Shown here: positions 8,407 through 16,366 of the stretch, piece after piece
How positions within the stretch are numbered: the stretch's first letter is position 1
How the letters are laid out: every line of letters starts with the position of its first letter
From: Actinomycetospora corticicola
Lineage (GTDB): Bacteria; Actinomycetota; Actinomycetes; Mycobacteriales; Pseudonocardiaceae
DNA length: 64,000 nucleotides
Assembly (NCBI RefSeq): GCF_013409505.1
Contig: NZ_JACCBN010000001.1
Span: 2,356,001-2,420,000, forward strand
Direction of reading: 5' to 3'
Program-made: the position numbers and the translations under genes
Notes under the pieces: model-generated
The model's database searches: none
What the model was told of the DNA's origin: nothing
What the model saw: the letters and a program-made list of their open reading frames with translations, nothing else

Positions 8407-9194
8407 GCGAGCCCGGCTCCCCCGTCTGCACCCCGGACTGGCTGACGCTGCGCGAGCCCGCCGACCACGCCGCCCGGTCGGAGTCGCTCGCCGTCGAGCT
8501 GGACCGGTGGCTGGGGTCGGACGAGACGGTGGGGTCGGACGACACGGTGGTGGTGCGAGACCTCGGGTGCGGGACCGGCTCGATGGGGCGGTGGCTCGCC
8601 CCACGGCTGCGCGCGCCGCAGCAGTGGTTCGTCCACGACCGCGACGCCGATCTGGCCCGCCGGGCCGCCGCGTCGCTGCCCGTCCCGGCCACCCCCGTCG
8701 TCGGGAACGTGGAGTCGATCGACCTGACCGGGACCGACGTGGTCGTCTGCTCCGCGCTGCTCGACCTGCTCACCGCGGACGGGCTCGAGGCGCTCGTCGA
8801 CGCCTGTGCCGCGGCCGGGGCGGCGGTGCTGTTCACGCTGTCGGTGTCCGGGCGGGTCCGTTTCGACCCGGTCGATCCCGAGGACGCCCGGCTCGCGGCG
8901 GCGTTCGACGCGCATCAGCGTCGTGACCGCCTCGCGGGGCCGGACGCCGCCGACCTGGCCGCCGACGCACTCGCGCGGGCCGGGCACGTGGTCCGGCGGG
9001 AGCCGTCCCCCTGGCGGCTCGCGGGCGGGAGCGACGGCAGTCGGCCGCTCGCCGAGGAGTGGCTGCGCGGCTGGCTGGACGCCGCGGCCGTGCAGGACCC
9101 GTCGCTCGACGTGGACGGTTACCTCCCGCGGCGGCTGGCGGCGCCGTTCGCGGTCGAGGTGGGCCACACCGACGTCCTGGGGCTGCCGCGGTGA
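8403..9194 (+). CDS. Class I SAM-dependent methyltransferase
   Basis: 263 residues with SAM motif I RDLGCGTGSMGRWL (about residues 60-73) and a downstream HDRDADL acidic loop. I place the start at CTG 8403, whose last two bases plus A form the glycosyltransferase stop (CTGA). The protein then begins with the conserved stretch PDWLTLREPADHAAR, and the junction type matches its neighbours (GTGA at 7390 and 9191). Canonical starts exist at 8304 and 8346 but need 60-100 nt overlap with the glycosyltransferase. A tandem 18-bp duplication near 8511-8548 encodes GSDETV/GSDDTV. Substrate unknown. Confidence 0.8.
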   Translation: MSEPGSPVCTPDWLTLREPADHAARSESLAVELDRWLGSDETVGSDDTVVVRDLGCGTGSMGRWLAPRLRAPQQWFVHDRDADLARRAAASLPVPATPVVGNVESIDLTGTDVVVCSALLDLLTADGLEALVDACAAAGAAVLFTLSVSGRVRFDPVDPEDARLAAAFDAHQRRDRLAGPDAADLAADALARAGHVVRREPSPWRLAGGSDGSRPLAEEWLRGWLDAAAVQDPSLDVDGYLPRRLAAPFAVEVGHTDVLGLPR

Positions 9195-10330
9195 AGGTGG
9201 TCAGGCTGCTGGTCGGGGCGCTGCTGGTGGGCGCGGTCGTCGTGCACCTCGGGACGGGCGCGGTGCTGGACGGACTGCGCGCGGTGTCGGGCGGTGCGGT
9301 GCTCGCGGCCCTCGGGATCGGGCTGGTGACGACGGCGGCCGCGGCGGCCCGGTGGTGCCTGGTCGCGCGTGGGGTGGGGCTGCGGCTGCGCTTCCCGCGG
9401 GCGCTGGCCGACTGCTACCGCGCCCAGTTCCTCAATTCGGTGCTGCCCGCCGGGGTGCTCGGTGACGTGCACCGGGCCGTCGACCACGGGCGGCGCAACG
9501 CCGACGTGGCGCGCGGGGTGCGGGCGGTGGTGATCGAGCGGGTCGCGGGCCAGGTGGTGGTGGTCGCGGCGTGTGCGGTGCTGCTGATCGCCCTGCCGGC
9601 GCCGGTGCGGGACCGCGTGGAGCCGGTGACGGTGCTGTGGGTGCTCGCCGTGGCGGCGGCGGTGGCCCTCGCGGTGGTGCCGTGGGTGCGGCGGCGCCCG
9701 GACGTGGTGGTCCCGGCGCAGCGGACCGGCTCGGCGCCGGGGTCGGTCCCGGGGTCGGTCCCGGTGTCGGTCCCGGGGCAACGGACCGGCCCGATGGCGG
9801 GGTCGGCGGTGGGTTCCTCGAGGGCCGGGCAGGTGGCCGGGCCGGCGGCGGCGTCCGGTCGGGGGTGGGTCGACCCGGTGGTGCGGGCGGTGGCCGCGTT
9901 CGGGGCCGACCTGCGGGCCGGGCTGTTCCGCCGCGGGACCGGACCCGGCGTCGTGGTCCTCTCGCTCGTCGCGACGGCCGGGCACCTGGCGCTGCTGGCC
10001 GTCGCCGCGGGACCGGTCGCACCGGTCGAGGTGCTGCTGCCCCTCCTCGCGCTCGCCCTGCTCGCGATGGGGCTGCCGATCAACGTGGGCGGCTGGGGAC
10101 CGCGCGAGGCGATGATGGCCGCGTCGTTCGGTGCTGCGGGCCTCGGAGCCGCGGCGGGCCTGACCGCCGCGGTGACCTATGGCGTCCTCGCCCTCGTCTC
10201 GTGTGCGCCGGGCCTGGGGGTGCTCCTGCTCGGCCGAGTCGCGCTGCCCCGTCCGGCGGATCGGGACACGGCCGCTGTGCCGAACTCCGGTCGCCTCACA
10301 TATCGGACACGTCCCGCGTCAGTAGCGTGA
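9191..10330 (+). CDS. UPF0104 / lysylphosphatidylglycerol-synthase-like membrane protein
   Basis: 379-residue polytopic membrane protein of the family that includes the flippase half of MprF and AglD-like proteins. Family features include FLNSVLPAGVLGDVHRA (about residues 79-95) and GLPINVGGWGPREA near the C-terminus. I infer a role in moving or presenting a lipid-linked product of the preceding enzymes. The GTG start overlaps the methyltransferase stop (GTGA), and the stop overlaps the next start (GTGA). A Gly/Ser/Pro/Val-rich insert of about 45 residues (about 175-220), encoded partly by 12-bp repeats, interrupts the cytoplasmic or loop region. Confidence 0.85.
   Translation: MKVVRLLVGALLVGAVVVHLGTGAVLDGLRAVSGGAVLAALGIGLVTTAAAAARWCLVARGVGLRLRFPRALADCYRAQFLNSVLPAGVLGDVHRAVDHGRRNADVARGVRAVVIERVAGQVVVVAACAVLLIALPAPVRDRVEPVTVLWVLAVAAAVALAVVPWVRRRPDVVVPAQRTGSAPGSVPGSVPVSVPGQRTGPMAGSAVGSSRAGQVAGPAAASGRGWVDPVVRAVAAFGADLRAGLFRRGTGPGVVVLSLVATAGHLALLAVAAGPVAPVEVLLPLLALALLAMGLPINVGGWGPREAMMAASFGAAGLGAAAGLTAAVTYGVLALVSCAPGLGVLLLGRVALPRPADRDTAAVPNSGRLTYRTRPASVA
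9739..9774 (+). repeat. Three 12-bp tandem repeats inside UPF0104-like gene
   Basis: Units GGGGTCGGTCCC at 9739-9750 and 9751-9762 and GGTGTCGGTCCC at 9763-9774 encode repeated GSVP/VSVP. The repeat length keeps the frame, consistent with slippage growth of a disordered loop. Confidence 0.8.
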
Positions 10331-10926
10331 CGCCGATGCTCATCCTCGTGCGCCACGGCCAGACGCAGGCGAACCGCCACGGGTTGATGCTGGGCCGCGC
10401 CGACCCGCCGTTGTGCGACTCGGGGCTCGAGCAGGCCGCGGTCCTCGCCCGGGGCCTGCCGCGTCCGGCCCGGCTCGTGTGCAGCCCGCTCGTCCGGGCC
10501 CGCCAGACCGCCGCGTGCTTCGGGGTGCCGGTGGAGCTCGACGACCGGTGGATCGAGATGGACTACGGCCGGCTCGACGGCTGCGCGGCCTCGGAGCTCG
10601 ACGCCGCCGGGTGGCAGGCGTGGCGCGACGACCCGCACCACGTCCCGGCCGGCGGGGAGTCGATGGCCGCCGTCGGCGAGCGGGTGCGGGACGCCTGCGC
10701 CGACCTCGTGGCGGACGCGGCCGCGGCGGACGTCGTGGTGGTCAGCCACGTCTCCCCCATCAAGGCGGCGATCGCGTGGGCGCTCGGGGTCGGCGACGAG
10801 GTCGCGTGGCGGATGTGGGTCGAGGACGCGGCGGTGTGTCGGATCGACACGTCCGGCTCCACCCCACGGCTGCTCGCCTTCAACGACCACGCCGTCCACG
10901 CCGCGGCACTCCAGCCCTCGCGGTAG
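10327..10926 (+). CDS. Histidine phosphatase (phosphoglycerate-mutase-like)
   Basis: About 199 residues of the histidine phosphatase superfamily. The phosphohistidine motif LVRHGQTQANR is at the N-terminus, the second Arg region is CSPLVRARQTA, and the second His is in VVSHVSP. The GTG at 10327 overlaps the upstream stop as GTGA, continuing the operon's junction pattern; ATG 10336 three codons later is also possible. It may remove a phosphate from an intermediate of the 6-10 kb pathway, but relatives act on many small molecules. It is convergent with the RibD-like gene. Confidence 0.85.
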   Translation: MTPMLILVRHGQTQANRHGLMLGRADPPLCDSGLEQAAVLARGLPRPARLVCSPLVRARQTAACFGVPVELDDRWIEMDYGRLDGCAASELDAAGWQAWRDDPHHVPAGGESMAAVGERVRDACADLVADAAAADVVVVSHVSPIKAAIAWALGVGDEVAWRMWVEDAAVCRIDTSGSTPRLLAFNDHAVHAAALQPSR

Positions 10927-10964
10927 GTCACGCCCTCCGGTAGGTCACGCCTTCCGGTAGGTGC
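10921..10964. repeat. 17-bp tandem repeat across two convergent stop codons
   Basis: Units CGGTAGGTCACGCCCTC (10921-10937) and CGGTAGGTCACGCCTTC (10938-10954) are followed by a partial third copy to 10964. Each full unit holds TAG on the plus strand and TCA (a minus-strand TGA). The phosphatase stops in the first unit and the RibD-like gene in the second. Confidence 0.85.
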
Positions 10965-11508
10965 AGACGAGCGTGCCGGTGGCGGCCGTCGTGGCCTCGA
11001 CCAGTTCGAGGCCGCGGCTGTTCCCCGTCGTCGGGAAGATGGACTTCCCGCCGCCGAGGAGCACCGGCTCGATCATGAGGCGGTACTCGTCGACGAGGTC
11101 GGCGTCGACGAGCTCGCGGACGACCGACGGGCTGCCCATCACCAGCAGCCGCCCCTCCCCCTCGGGCAGGCGACGCGGGTCGGCGAGCACGGTCGAGTTC
11201 GCCCACGCGCTCGCGTCGGTGAGGGAGCGGCTCACGACGTACTTCGGGATGGCGTTCATGCGGTCGGCGAACGGGTCGCCGGCCTGGGCCGACCACACCG
11301 GCCCCGACACCTCCCAGGTCCGCCGACCGAACAGCATCGCGTCGGCCGAGGCGAGCGCGTCGTTCCAGGCCGCGCCCATCACCTCCGGGTCGAAGTAGCG
11401 CATCGACCAGCCGCCGTGGGCAAATCCGCCGTCACGATCCTCGTCGGGGCCGCCGGGTGCCTGGACGACGCCGTCGAGGCTGGTGAAGGCGGTGACGACG
11501 ATGTGCAT
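10945..11508 (-). CDS. RibD C-terminal / dihydrofolate-reductase-like protein
   Basis: 187 residues of the DHFR-like fold shared with the reductase domain of RibD. Visible family regions are the N-terminal VVTAFTSLDGV, the pocket segment DAMLFGRRTWE, the nucleotide-binding stretch LLVMGSPSVVREL and LIEPVLLGGGKSIF. The ATG at 11508 has GGAGG 6 nt upstream. Members are usually NADPH-dependent reductases of unknown substrate. Whether it belongs functionally with the PTPS-like cluster ending just beside it is only suggestive. It is divergent from the Imm-5-like gene. Confidence 0.85.
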   Translation of the reverse strand: MHIVVTAFTSLDGVVQAPGGPDEDRDGGFAHGGWSMRYFDPEVMGAAWNDALASADAMLFGRRTWEVSGPVWSAQAGDPFADRMNAIPKYVVSRSLTDASAWANSTVLADPRRLPEGEGRLLVMGSPSVVRELVDADLVDEYRLMIEPVLLGGGKSIFPTTGNSRGLELVEATTAATGTLVCTYRKA

Positions 11509-11595
11509 GATGTCCTCCGGTGTCATGGCGGCTCGCGGTACACCGGTGCGTCGGACGGGGCCGCTCGGTTTCGACAGGGAGGTCGGAGGAATCTC

Positions 11596-12108
11596 GTGAT
11601 CTTCTCGAGCGACCGTGACCCGCGGCTGGTGACGATCCACCGCGGCGGGACCCTGACCGACGAGGACCACCATCTCCTGGCCCTGTGGGCGGCGACGTGT
11701 GCCGAGCACGTGGTCGGGCTCTTCGAGGCGGTCCGGCCCGACGACGCCCGGCCGCGCGAAGCGATCGAGGCGGTCCGCGCCTGGGTGCGGGGTGAGCTCC
11801 GGATGATGGAGTCCCGGGCGCTCGGGGGTCACGCGATGGGTGCCGCACGCGACCTGTCCGGCGCGGCCCGGTTCGCCGCCTACGCGGCCGGCCAGGCAGG
11901 AGCGGTCGCCCACGTCGCCGAGCACGACCTCGGCGCGGCCGCCTACGCGATCAAGGCGGTGCGCGAGTCGGTGGCGGCGGACGAGCGCGAGGACGCCGGA
12001 CGCCAGGAATGCGCCTGGCAGCGGGCCCAGCTGCCCGAGGCCGTGCGCGAGCTCGTGCTGTCCGACCAGGAGCGCCGCAACCACCTGTGCTGGTCGGTCT
12101 TCACCTGA
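11596..12108 (+). CDS. Imm-5-like putative immunity protein
   Basis: 170-residue helical protein resembling the Imm-5 family: DPRLVTIHRGGTLTDEDHHLLALWAATCAEH, followed by GELRMMESRALGGHAMGAARDLSGAARFAAYAAGQA and AAYAIKAVRES. I place the start at GTG 11596, with GGAGG 7 nt upstream; an in-frame start at 11416 would run through the neighbouring promoter region and is not supported. No polymorphic toxin or other nuclease gene is adjacent, so it may be an orphan immunity gene or a family member with a housekeeping role. Family call is from memory of the conserved segments. Confidence 0.7.
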   Translation: MIFSSDRDPRLVTIHRGGTLTDEDHHLLALWAATCAEHVVGLFEAVRPDDARPREAIEAVRAWVRGELRMMESRALGGHAMGAARDLSGAARFAAYAAGQAGAVAHVAEHDLGAAAYAIKAVRESVAADEREDAGRQECAWQRAQLPEAVRELVLSDQERRNHLCWSVFT

Positions 12109-12300
12109 GGCAGCTCAGAACGGTGGGTCGTCGTCGACCGCCATGATTCGAACACTAGGACGAACCCCCGACAGTCACGGCCGAGAACGCCCACCTCGGA
12201 GGACAGCCCGAGATCACGAGATGATCACGATCCGCAGGAGCCGATCAGGAGGCCGAGCACCACTCCCGCACCGACCCGCCGTCGGGAAGACTCATGCTCG

Positions 12301-14154
12301 ATGACCGATACCACCCTGCGCGGACCCAGCCGCTTCCACGGGGTCCTCGAACGCATCGCCGAAGCCCGGCGGGGCGACTCGTCGGAGACCCTCGCCGCGG
12401 TGTTCCTGCTGGTCGCGACGCTGCTCGCCCTCATCTGGGCCAACTCGCCGTGGGGCTGGACCTACGACGTCTTCTGGCACGGCCACATCGCGATCTCGAT
12501 CGCCGGGACGGGCATCGACCTCGACCTGCAGCACTGGGTCAACGACGGCCTGATGGCGCTGTTCTTCTTCGTCATCGGGCTGGAGGTCAAGCGGGAACTG
12601 GCGATCGGGGAGCTGCGCGACCGGTCGCAGGCCGCGGTCCCGCTCGCGGCGGCGATCGCCGGGCTGGCCCTGCCGGCGGTGCTGTTCCTGCTGCTGAACC
12701 CGTCGGGACCGGCGGCCGCCGCGTGGGGCGTGGTCATCTCCACCGACACCGCGTTCCTGCTGGGGGCGCTCGCCGTCGTCGGGCCGGGGCGGGCCGAGCG
12801 GCTCCGGATCTTCCTGCTGACGCTCGCGGTCGCCGACGACGTCGGGGCGCTCGCGATCATCGCGCTGGTCTACACCGACGAGCTCCACTGGATCCCGCTG
12901 CTGGTCGCGGTCGTGGGGCTCGCCGCGGTGTGGCAGCTGCGCCGCCTGCAGGTCTGGCGCGGCGGGGGCTACCTCGTGGTGTCGCTGGTGACGTGGGTGG
13001 CGCTGCACGAGTCGGGCGTGCACGCGACGCTCGCCGGGGTCCTGATCGCCCTGCTGCTGCCGGTCTACCCGCCGCGGCGCCGCGAGGTGGAGCGGGCCGC
13101 GGAGCTCACGCGCCGGTTCCGGCAGTCACCGAACCCGGAGTACGCCCGCACCGCGCGGCTCGGGCTGGACCGGGCGGTGAGCGTCAACGAACGCCTCATG
13201 CAGCTCTTCCAGCCCTACACGGCGTTCATCATCGTGCCGCTGTTCGCCCTGGCCAACGCGGGTGTCGCGCTCGACGGCGAGACCCTGGCCGCCGCCGCGA
13301 CCTCGCCGCTGACCTGGGGCATCGTCCTCGGCCTCGTCGTCGGGAAGTTCATCGGGATCAGCGGGGCCACCGCGCTGCTCAGGCGGAAGCTGCCGCCCGG
13401 GCTGACCATGCCGCAGGTCGCGGGCGGGGCGGCGCTCTCCGGGATCGGGTTCACGATCTCGCTCTTCATCGTCGACCTCGCGCTCGCCGACGAGCCGGCG
13501 CTGGCCGACCAGGCCCGCATCGGCGTGCTGGCCGCCTCGGCGCTCGCGCTGGTGCTCGGCACCGTGGTGTTCAAGGCCGCCCCGCAGCCCGAGGGTCCGT
13601 CCCTCGACCTGCTCCGCCCGGTCGACCCGAAGCGGGACCACATCCGCGGACCGGTCGACGCCCCGCTGACGATCGTCGAGTACGCCGACTTCGAGTGCCC
13701 GTTCTGCGGGAAGGCGACCGGCGGCATCCGGCAGGTCCGGGAGCACTTCGGCGACCGGCTGCGCTACGTCTTCCGGCACTTCCCGCTGCACGAGTACCAC
13801 CCCGATGCGCAGCAGGCGGCCGAGTTCGCCGAGGCGGCCGCCGAGCAGGGCCGGTTCTGGGAGGCGCACGACCACTTCTTCGCCCACGCCGACGCGCTCG
13901 ACCGCGACAGCCTCTACGCGCACGCCACGGCGCTCGGCCTCGACCAGGACCGGCTCGAGGAGGACCTGCGCGACGGCGACACCGCCAACCGGGTCTCCGA
14001 CGACGAGATCGACGCACGGACCAGCGAGCTGCCCGGCACCCCGACGTTCTTCCTCGGGGTCACCGGCCGGACCCCGCAGCGCCTCGAGGGGCCGCACGAC
14101 GCCGCGACCCTCATCGCCGCGCTGGAGGCGATGGAGGCCGCGGCGAGCCGGTGA
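12301..14154 (+). CDS. nhaA: NhaA-type Na+/H+ antiporter fused to DsbA/thioredoxin domain
   Basis: 617 residues. The first ~430 form an NhaA antiporter with Asp149 (STDTAF) and the adjacent pair Asp179/Asp180 (VADDVGAL), corresponding to the ion-binding aspartates of E. coli NhaA. The last ~190 form a DsbA/FrnE-like domain with the redox pair C466-P-F-C469 and the family's cis-Pro region GTPTFFLG. Such NhaA-DsbA fusions are known in actinobacteria. A copy of the dispersed motif (see 57909) lies 15 nt before the start. Probable role: pH/sodium homeostasis, with thiol redox chemistry tied to it. Confidence 0.92.
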   Translation: MTDTTLRGPSRFHGVLERIAEARRGDSSETLAAVFLLVATLLALIWANSPWGWTYDVFWHGHIAISIAGTGIDLDLQHWVNDGLMALFFFVIGLEVKRELAIGELRDRSQAAVPLAAAIAGLALPAVLFLLLNPSGPAAAAWGVVISTDTAFLLGALAVVGPGRAERLRIFLLTLAVADDVGALAIIALVYTDELHWIPLLVAVVGLAAVWQLRRLQVWRGGGYLVVSLVTWVALHESGVHATLAGVLIALLLPVYPPRRREVERAAELTRRFRQSPNPEYARTARLGLDRAVSVNERLMQLFQPYTAFIIVPLFALANAGVALDGETLAAAATSPLTWGIVLGLVVGKFIGISGATALLRRKLPPGLTMPQVAGGAALSGIGFTISLFIVDLALADEPALADQARIGVLAASALALVLGTVVFKAAPQPEGPSLDLLRPVDPKRDHIRGPVDAPLTIVEYADFECPFCGKATGGIRQVREHFGDRLRYVFRHFPLHEYHPDAQQAAEFAEAAAEQGRFWEAHDHFFAHADALDRDSLYAHATALGLDQDRLEEDLRDGDTANRVSDDEIDARTSELPGTPTFFLGVTGRTPQRLEGPHDAATLIAALEAMEAAASR

Positions 14155-14172
14155 GACCCGGCTCCGGAGGAC

Positions 14173-15378
14173 TCAGACCTGCGGCTCCCAGAACCGGAGC
14201 CACAGGGTCTGCGGGGCCCGGTTCAGCTCGGTGAGCACGTGCTCGGCGAGCGGCTTGTCGGTGTCGGTGACGACGTAGCCCTGCTCCCCGCGGGTGGACA
14301 GTGCCTGCCCGATGACGTTGGCGCCGCTGTCCGCGAGCAGCTTGTTCAGGCCGGCGAGGACACCCGGCTCGCTGGAGTGCAGGTAGCCCATCCGGTAGGC
14401 CCCGGGCGGGTTCGGCGGCATGACCTCGGGGAGGTTGACCGACAGCGCGGTCGACCCGCCACCCACGAAGCCCAGGAGCTTGGTGGACACGAAGTGCCCG
14501 ATCTCCTCCTGCGCCTCGGCGGTCGAGCCGCCGACGTGCGGGGTGAGGATGACGTTGTCGAGGCCCCTCAGCGGCGACTCGAACGCGTCACCCTGGGCCT
14601 TCGGCTCCACCGGGAACACGTCGATCGCCGCGCCCGCGACGTGCCCGGAGAGGATGCACTCGCGCAGGGCGTCGTAGTCGACGACCATGCCGCGCGAGGC
14701 GTTGATGAAGATCGACCGTGGCTTCATCGCGGCGAACTGCTCGGCGCCGAACAGGCCCGCGTTCCCGGGCCGGCCGTCGACGTGGAGGCTGACCACGTCC
14801 GCCTCGGCGAGCAGCTCCTCCAGCGAGCCCACCCGGGTCGCGTTGCCGTGCGCGAGACGGTCGGCGGTGTCGAAGAAGATCACCCGGAGGCCGACGGCCT
14901 CGGCGACGTTCGACAGCTGGGTGCCGATGTTGCCGTAGCCGACGATGCCGAGCGTGCGACGGCGGATCTCGTGGCTGCCCTTGGCCGACTTGTCCCAGAT
15001 GCCCTCGTGCATGCGCTGGGTCTTCTCGGTGAGCCGCCGCGCGAGCGCGATGATCTCGCCGAGGACGAGCTCGACGACGCTGCGGGTGTTGGAGAACGGC
15101 GCGTTGAACACCGCGATCCCGCGCTGGGCGGCGGAGGCGAGGTCGACCTGGTTGGTCCCGATGCAGAAGCAGCCGACCGCGAGCAGGTCCTTGCCGGCGT
15201 CGAGCACCTCGGCGGTGACGGTGGTGTTGGAGCGGATCCCGAGCAGGGACACCCCCTCGAGCGCGTCGACGAGCTCGGCACCGGACAGGGACCCGGGCCG
15301 CGCGTCGACCTCGAGCCCGGCGCGGCGGAACGCCTCGGCAGCGGTCGGGTGGATGTTCTCGAGCAGGAGCACCTTCAC
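14173..15378 (-). CDS. serA: D-3-phosphoglycerate dehydrogenase
   Basis: 401 residues of the E. coli-type SerA: substrate domain, Rossmann NAD-binding segment LGIVGYGNIGTQ, catalytic region with the family Arg (INASRGMVVD), Glu (DVFPVEPK) and His (LTPHVGGST), then a C-terminal ACT domain (GVLAGLNKLL onwards) that in this class gives serine feedback control. It catalyses the first step of serine biosynthesis. GTG 15378 (VKVLLLENIHP) is preferred over upstream GTG codons because it begins at the conserved N-terminus and lies 7 nt from a TAGGGT -10 box. Confidence 0.92.
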   Translation of the reverse strand: MKVLLLENIHPTAAEAFRRAGLEVDARPGSLSGAELVDALEGVSLLGIRSNTTVTAEVLDAGKDLLAVGCFCIGTNQVDLASAAQRGIAVFNAPFSNTRSVVELVLGEIIALARRLTEKTQRMHEGIWDKSAKGSHEIRRRTLGIVGYGNIGTQLSNVAEAVGLRVIFFDTADRLAHGNATRVGSLEELLAEADVVSLHVDGRPGNAGLFGAEQFAAMKPRSIFINASRGMVVDYDALRECILSGHVAGAAIDVFPVEPKAQGDAFESPLRGLDNVILTPHVGGSTAEAQEEIGHFVSTKLLGFVGGGSTALSVNLPEVMPPNPPGAYRMGYLHSSEPGVLAGLNKLLADSGANVIGQALSTRGEQGYVVTDTDKPLAEHVLTELNRAPQTLWLRFWEPQV

Positions 15379-15385
15379 CCGGAGC

Positions 15386-15391
15386 ACCCTA
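15386..15391 (-). promoter_or_regulatory. Leaderless -10 box for serA
   Basis: TAGGGT on the minus strand ends 7 nt before GTG 15378, placing the transcription start at or next to the start codon. No Shine-Dalgarno sequence is present. Confidence 0.5.
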
Positions 15392-15580
15392 GGCCGGTCT
15401 GCCGCCCCTGTCGGCCCCCTACGCATCAGTACGGGGCGCTGACCGGGCGAAAGGGCGCAGCGGACGCGACGCAGGTCACGTTCCCGCCGGGCCTTCCCGA
15501 CGGCGGGTCGGGTCGACCGGCCGCGGCAGATGCTCGGCGATCATGACAGGGGCCGCCCGACCGGGACAGGATCACCGCTC

Positions 15581-16348
15581 GTGAGCGAACCCGGTGGTGC
15601 CCCCGTCGTCGCCGTGGTCGGCGCCGTGCCCGGTGCCCTCGCCGACGCGGCCGTCGCGGCGGCCCGGCTGGGGGCGGACGTCCGGCTGGTGGGTCACGCC
15701 GGCGACGAGCGGCAGGTCGGTGACCTCGCCGCCGAGGGGGTCGACGTCGCCGCGGTGAGCACGGCGGACCACCTCGACGCGGACCCCGTTCGGCACACCC
15801 TGGAGGCCATCGGGGGCCTGGGCGCCGTGCTGGTCGGCACCGACGTCTCGGCAGCCGTCGTGGCGGCCGCGGTGGGCACGGCGGCCCAGCGGCAGGTCCC
15901 GTGTGTGCTCGACCCGGACCCCGTGATCCCCACGGTCATCGGCCTGCTCGACCTCGGGGCCGTGCTGACCCCGGACGCCGGGGAGCTCGCCGACCTGGTG
16001 CGCCGCGGCGCGGGGCCGGAGGTCCCGGACCGGGCGCCCGCCGAGGCCGCCGCGACGCTGCACTCCTGGAGCGGCGCACCCGTCGTCGTGACCCTCGGGG
16101 CCGAGGGGGTGCTGCTCGCGGCCGACGGGCGGGTGCGGCGGCTCCCGGCACACCCGGTCCGGGCCGTCGACCCCACCGGCGCGAAGAGCGCGCTGCTCGG
16201 GGCGCTCGCCCTCCTGCTCGCGGCCGGCGAGGAGCTGACCGACGCGCTGGAGGTCGCGGTCGTCGCGGCAGGTCTCGCCGTGGGCGCTCCCGGAGGTCGG
16301 TCGAGCCTGCCCGACGGGGACGCGCTGCAGGCCGCGCTGGACGACTGA
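15581..16348 (+). CDS. PfkB/ribokinase-like protein lacking the catalytic Asp
   Basis: 255-residue protein with the ribokinase fold: AVVGAVPGALADAAVAAARLGADVRLVGHAGD at the N-terminus, VLDPDPV and VLTPDAGELADL in the middle, VVVTLGAEGVLL near the nucleotide site. The PfkB signature, normally D-T-x-G-A-G-D, reads DPTGAKSALLGAL, so the catalytic base Asp is replaced by Ser and the anion-hole Gly-Ala-Gly is altered. A real kinase activity is doubtful; it may be a regulatory or binding protein. Start GTG 15581 fits the fold; ATG 15530 is an alternative. It is convergent with the polymerase-domain gene, 18 bp away. Confidence 0.75.
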   Translation: MSEPGGAPVVAVVGAVPGALADAAVAAARLGADVRLVGHAGDERQVGDLAAEGVDVAAVSTADHLDADPVRHTLEAIGGLGAVLVGTDVSAAVVAAAVGTAAQRQVPCVLDPDPVIPTVIGLLDLGAVLTPDAGELADLVRRGAGPEVPDRAPAEAAATLHSWSGAPVVVTLGAEGVLLAADGRVRRLPAHPVRAVDPTGAKSALLGALALLLAAGEELTDALEVAVVAAGLAVGAPGGRSSLPDGDALQAALDD

Positions 16349-16366
16349 GCCGACCGAGCCGGCCGG

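Noticed and set aside
11416-11595. Extended N-terminus for the Imm-5-like gene
   Set aside because: The extension overlaps the divergent gene's coding and promoter sequence; GTG 11596 has a good ribosome site.
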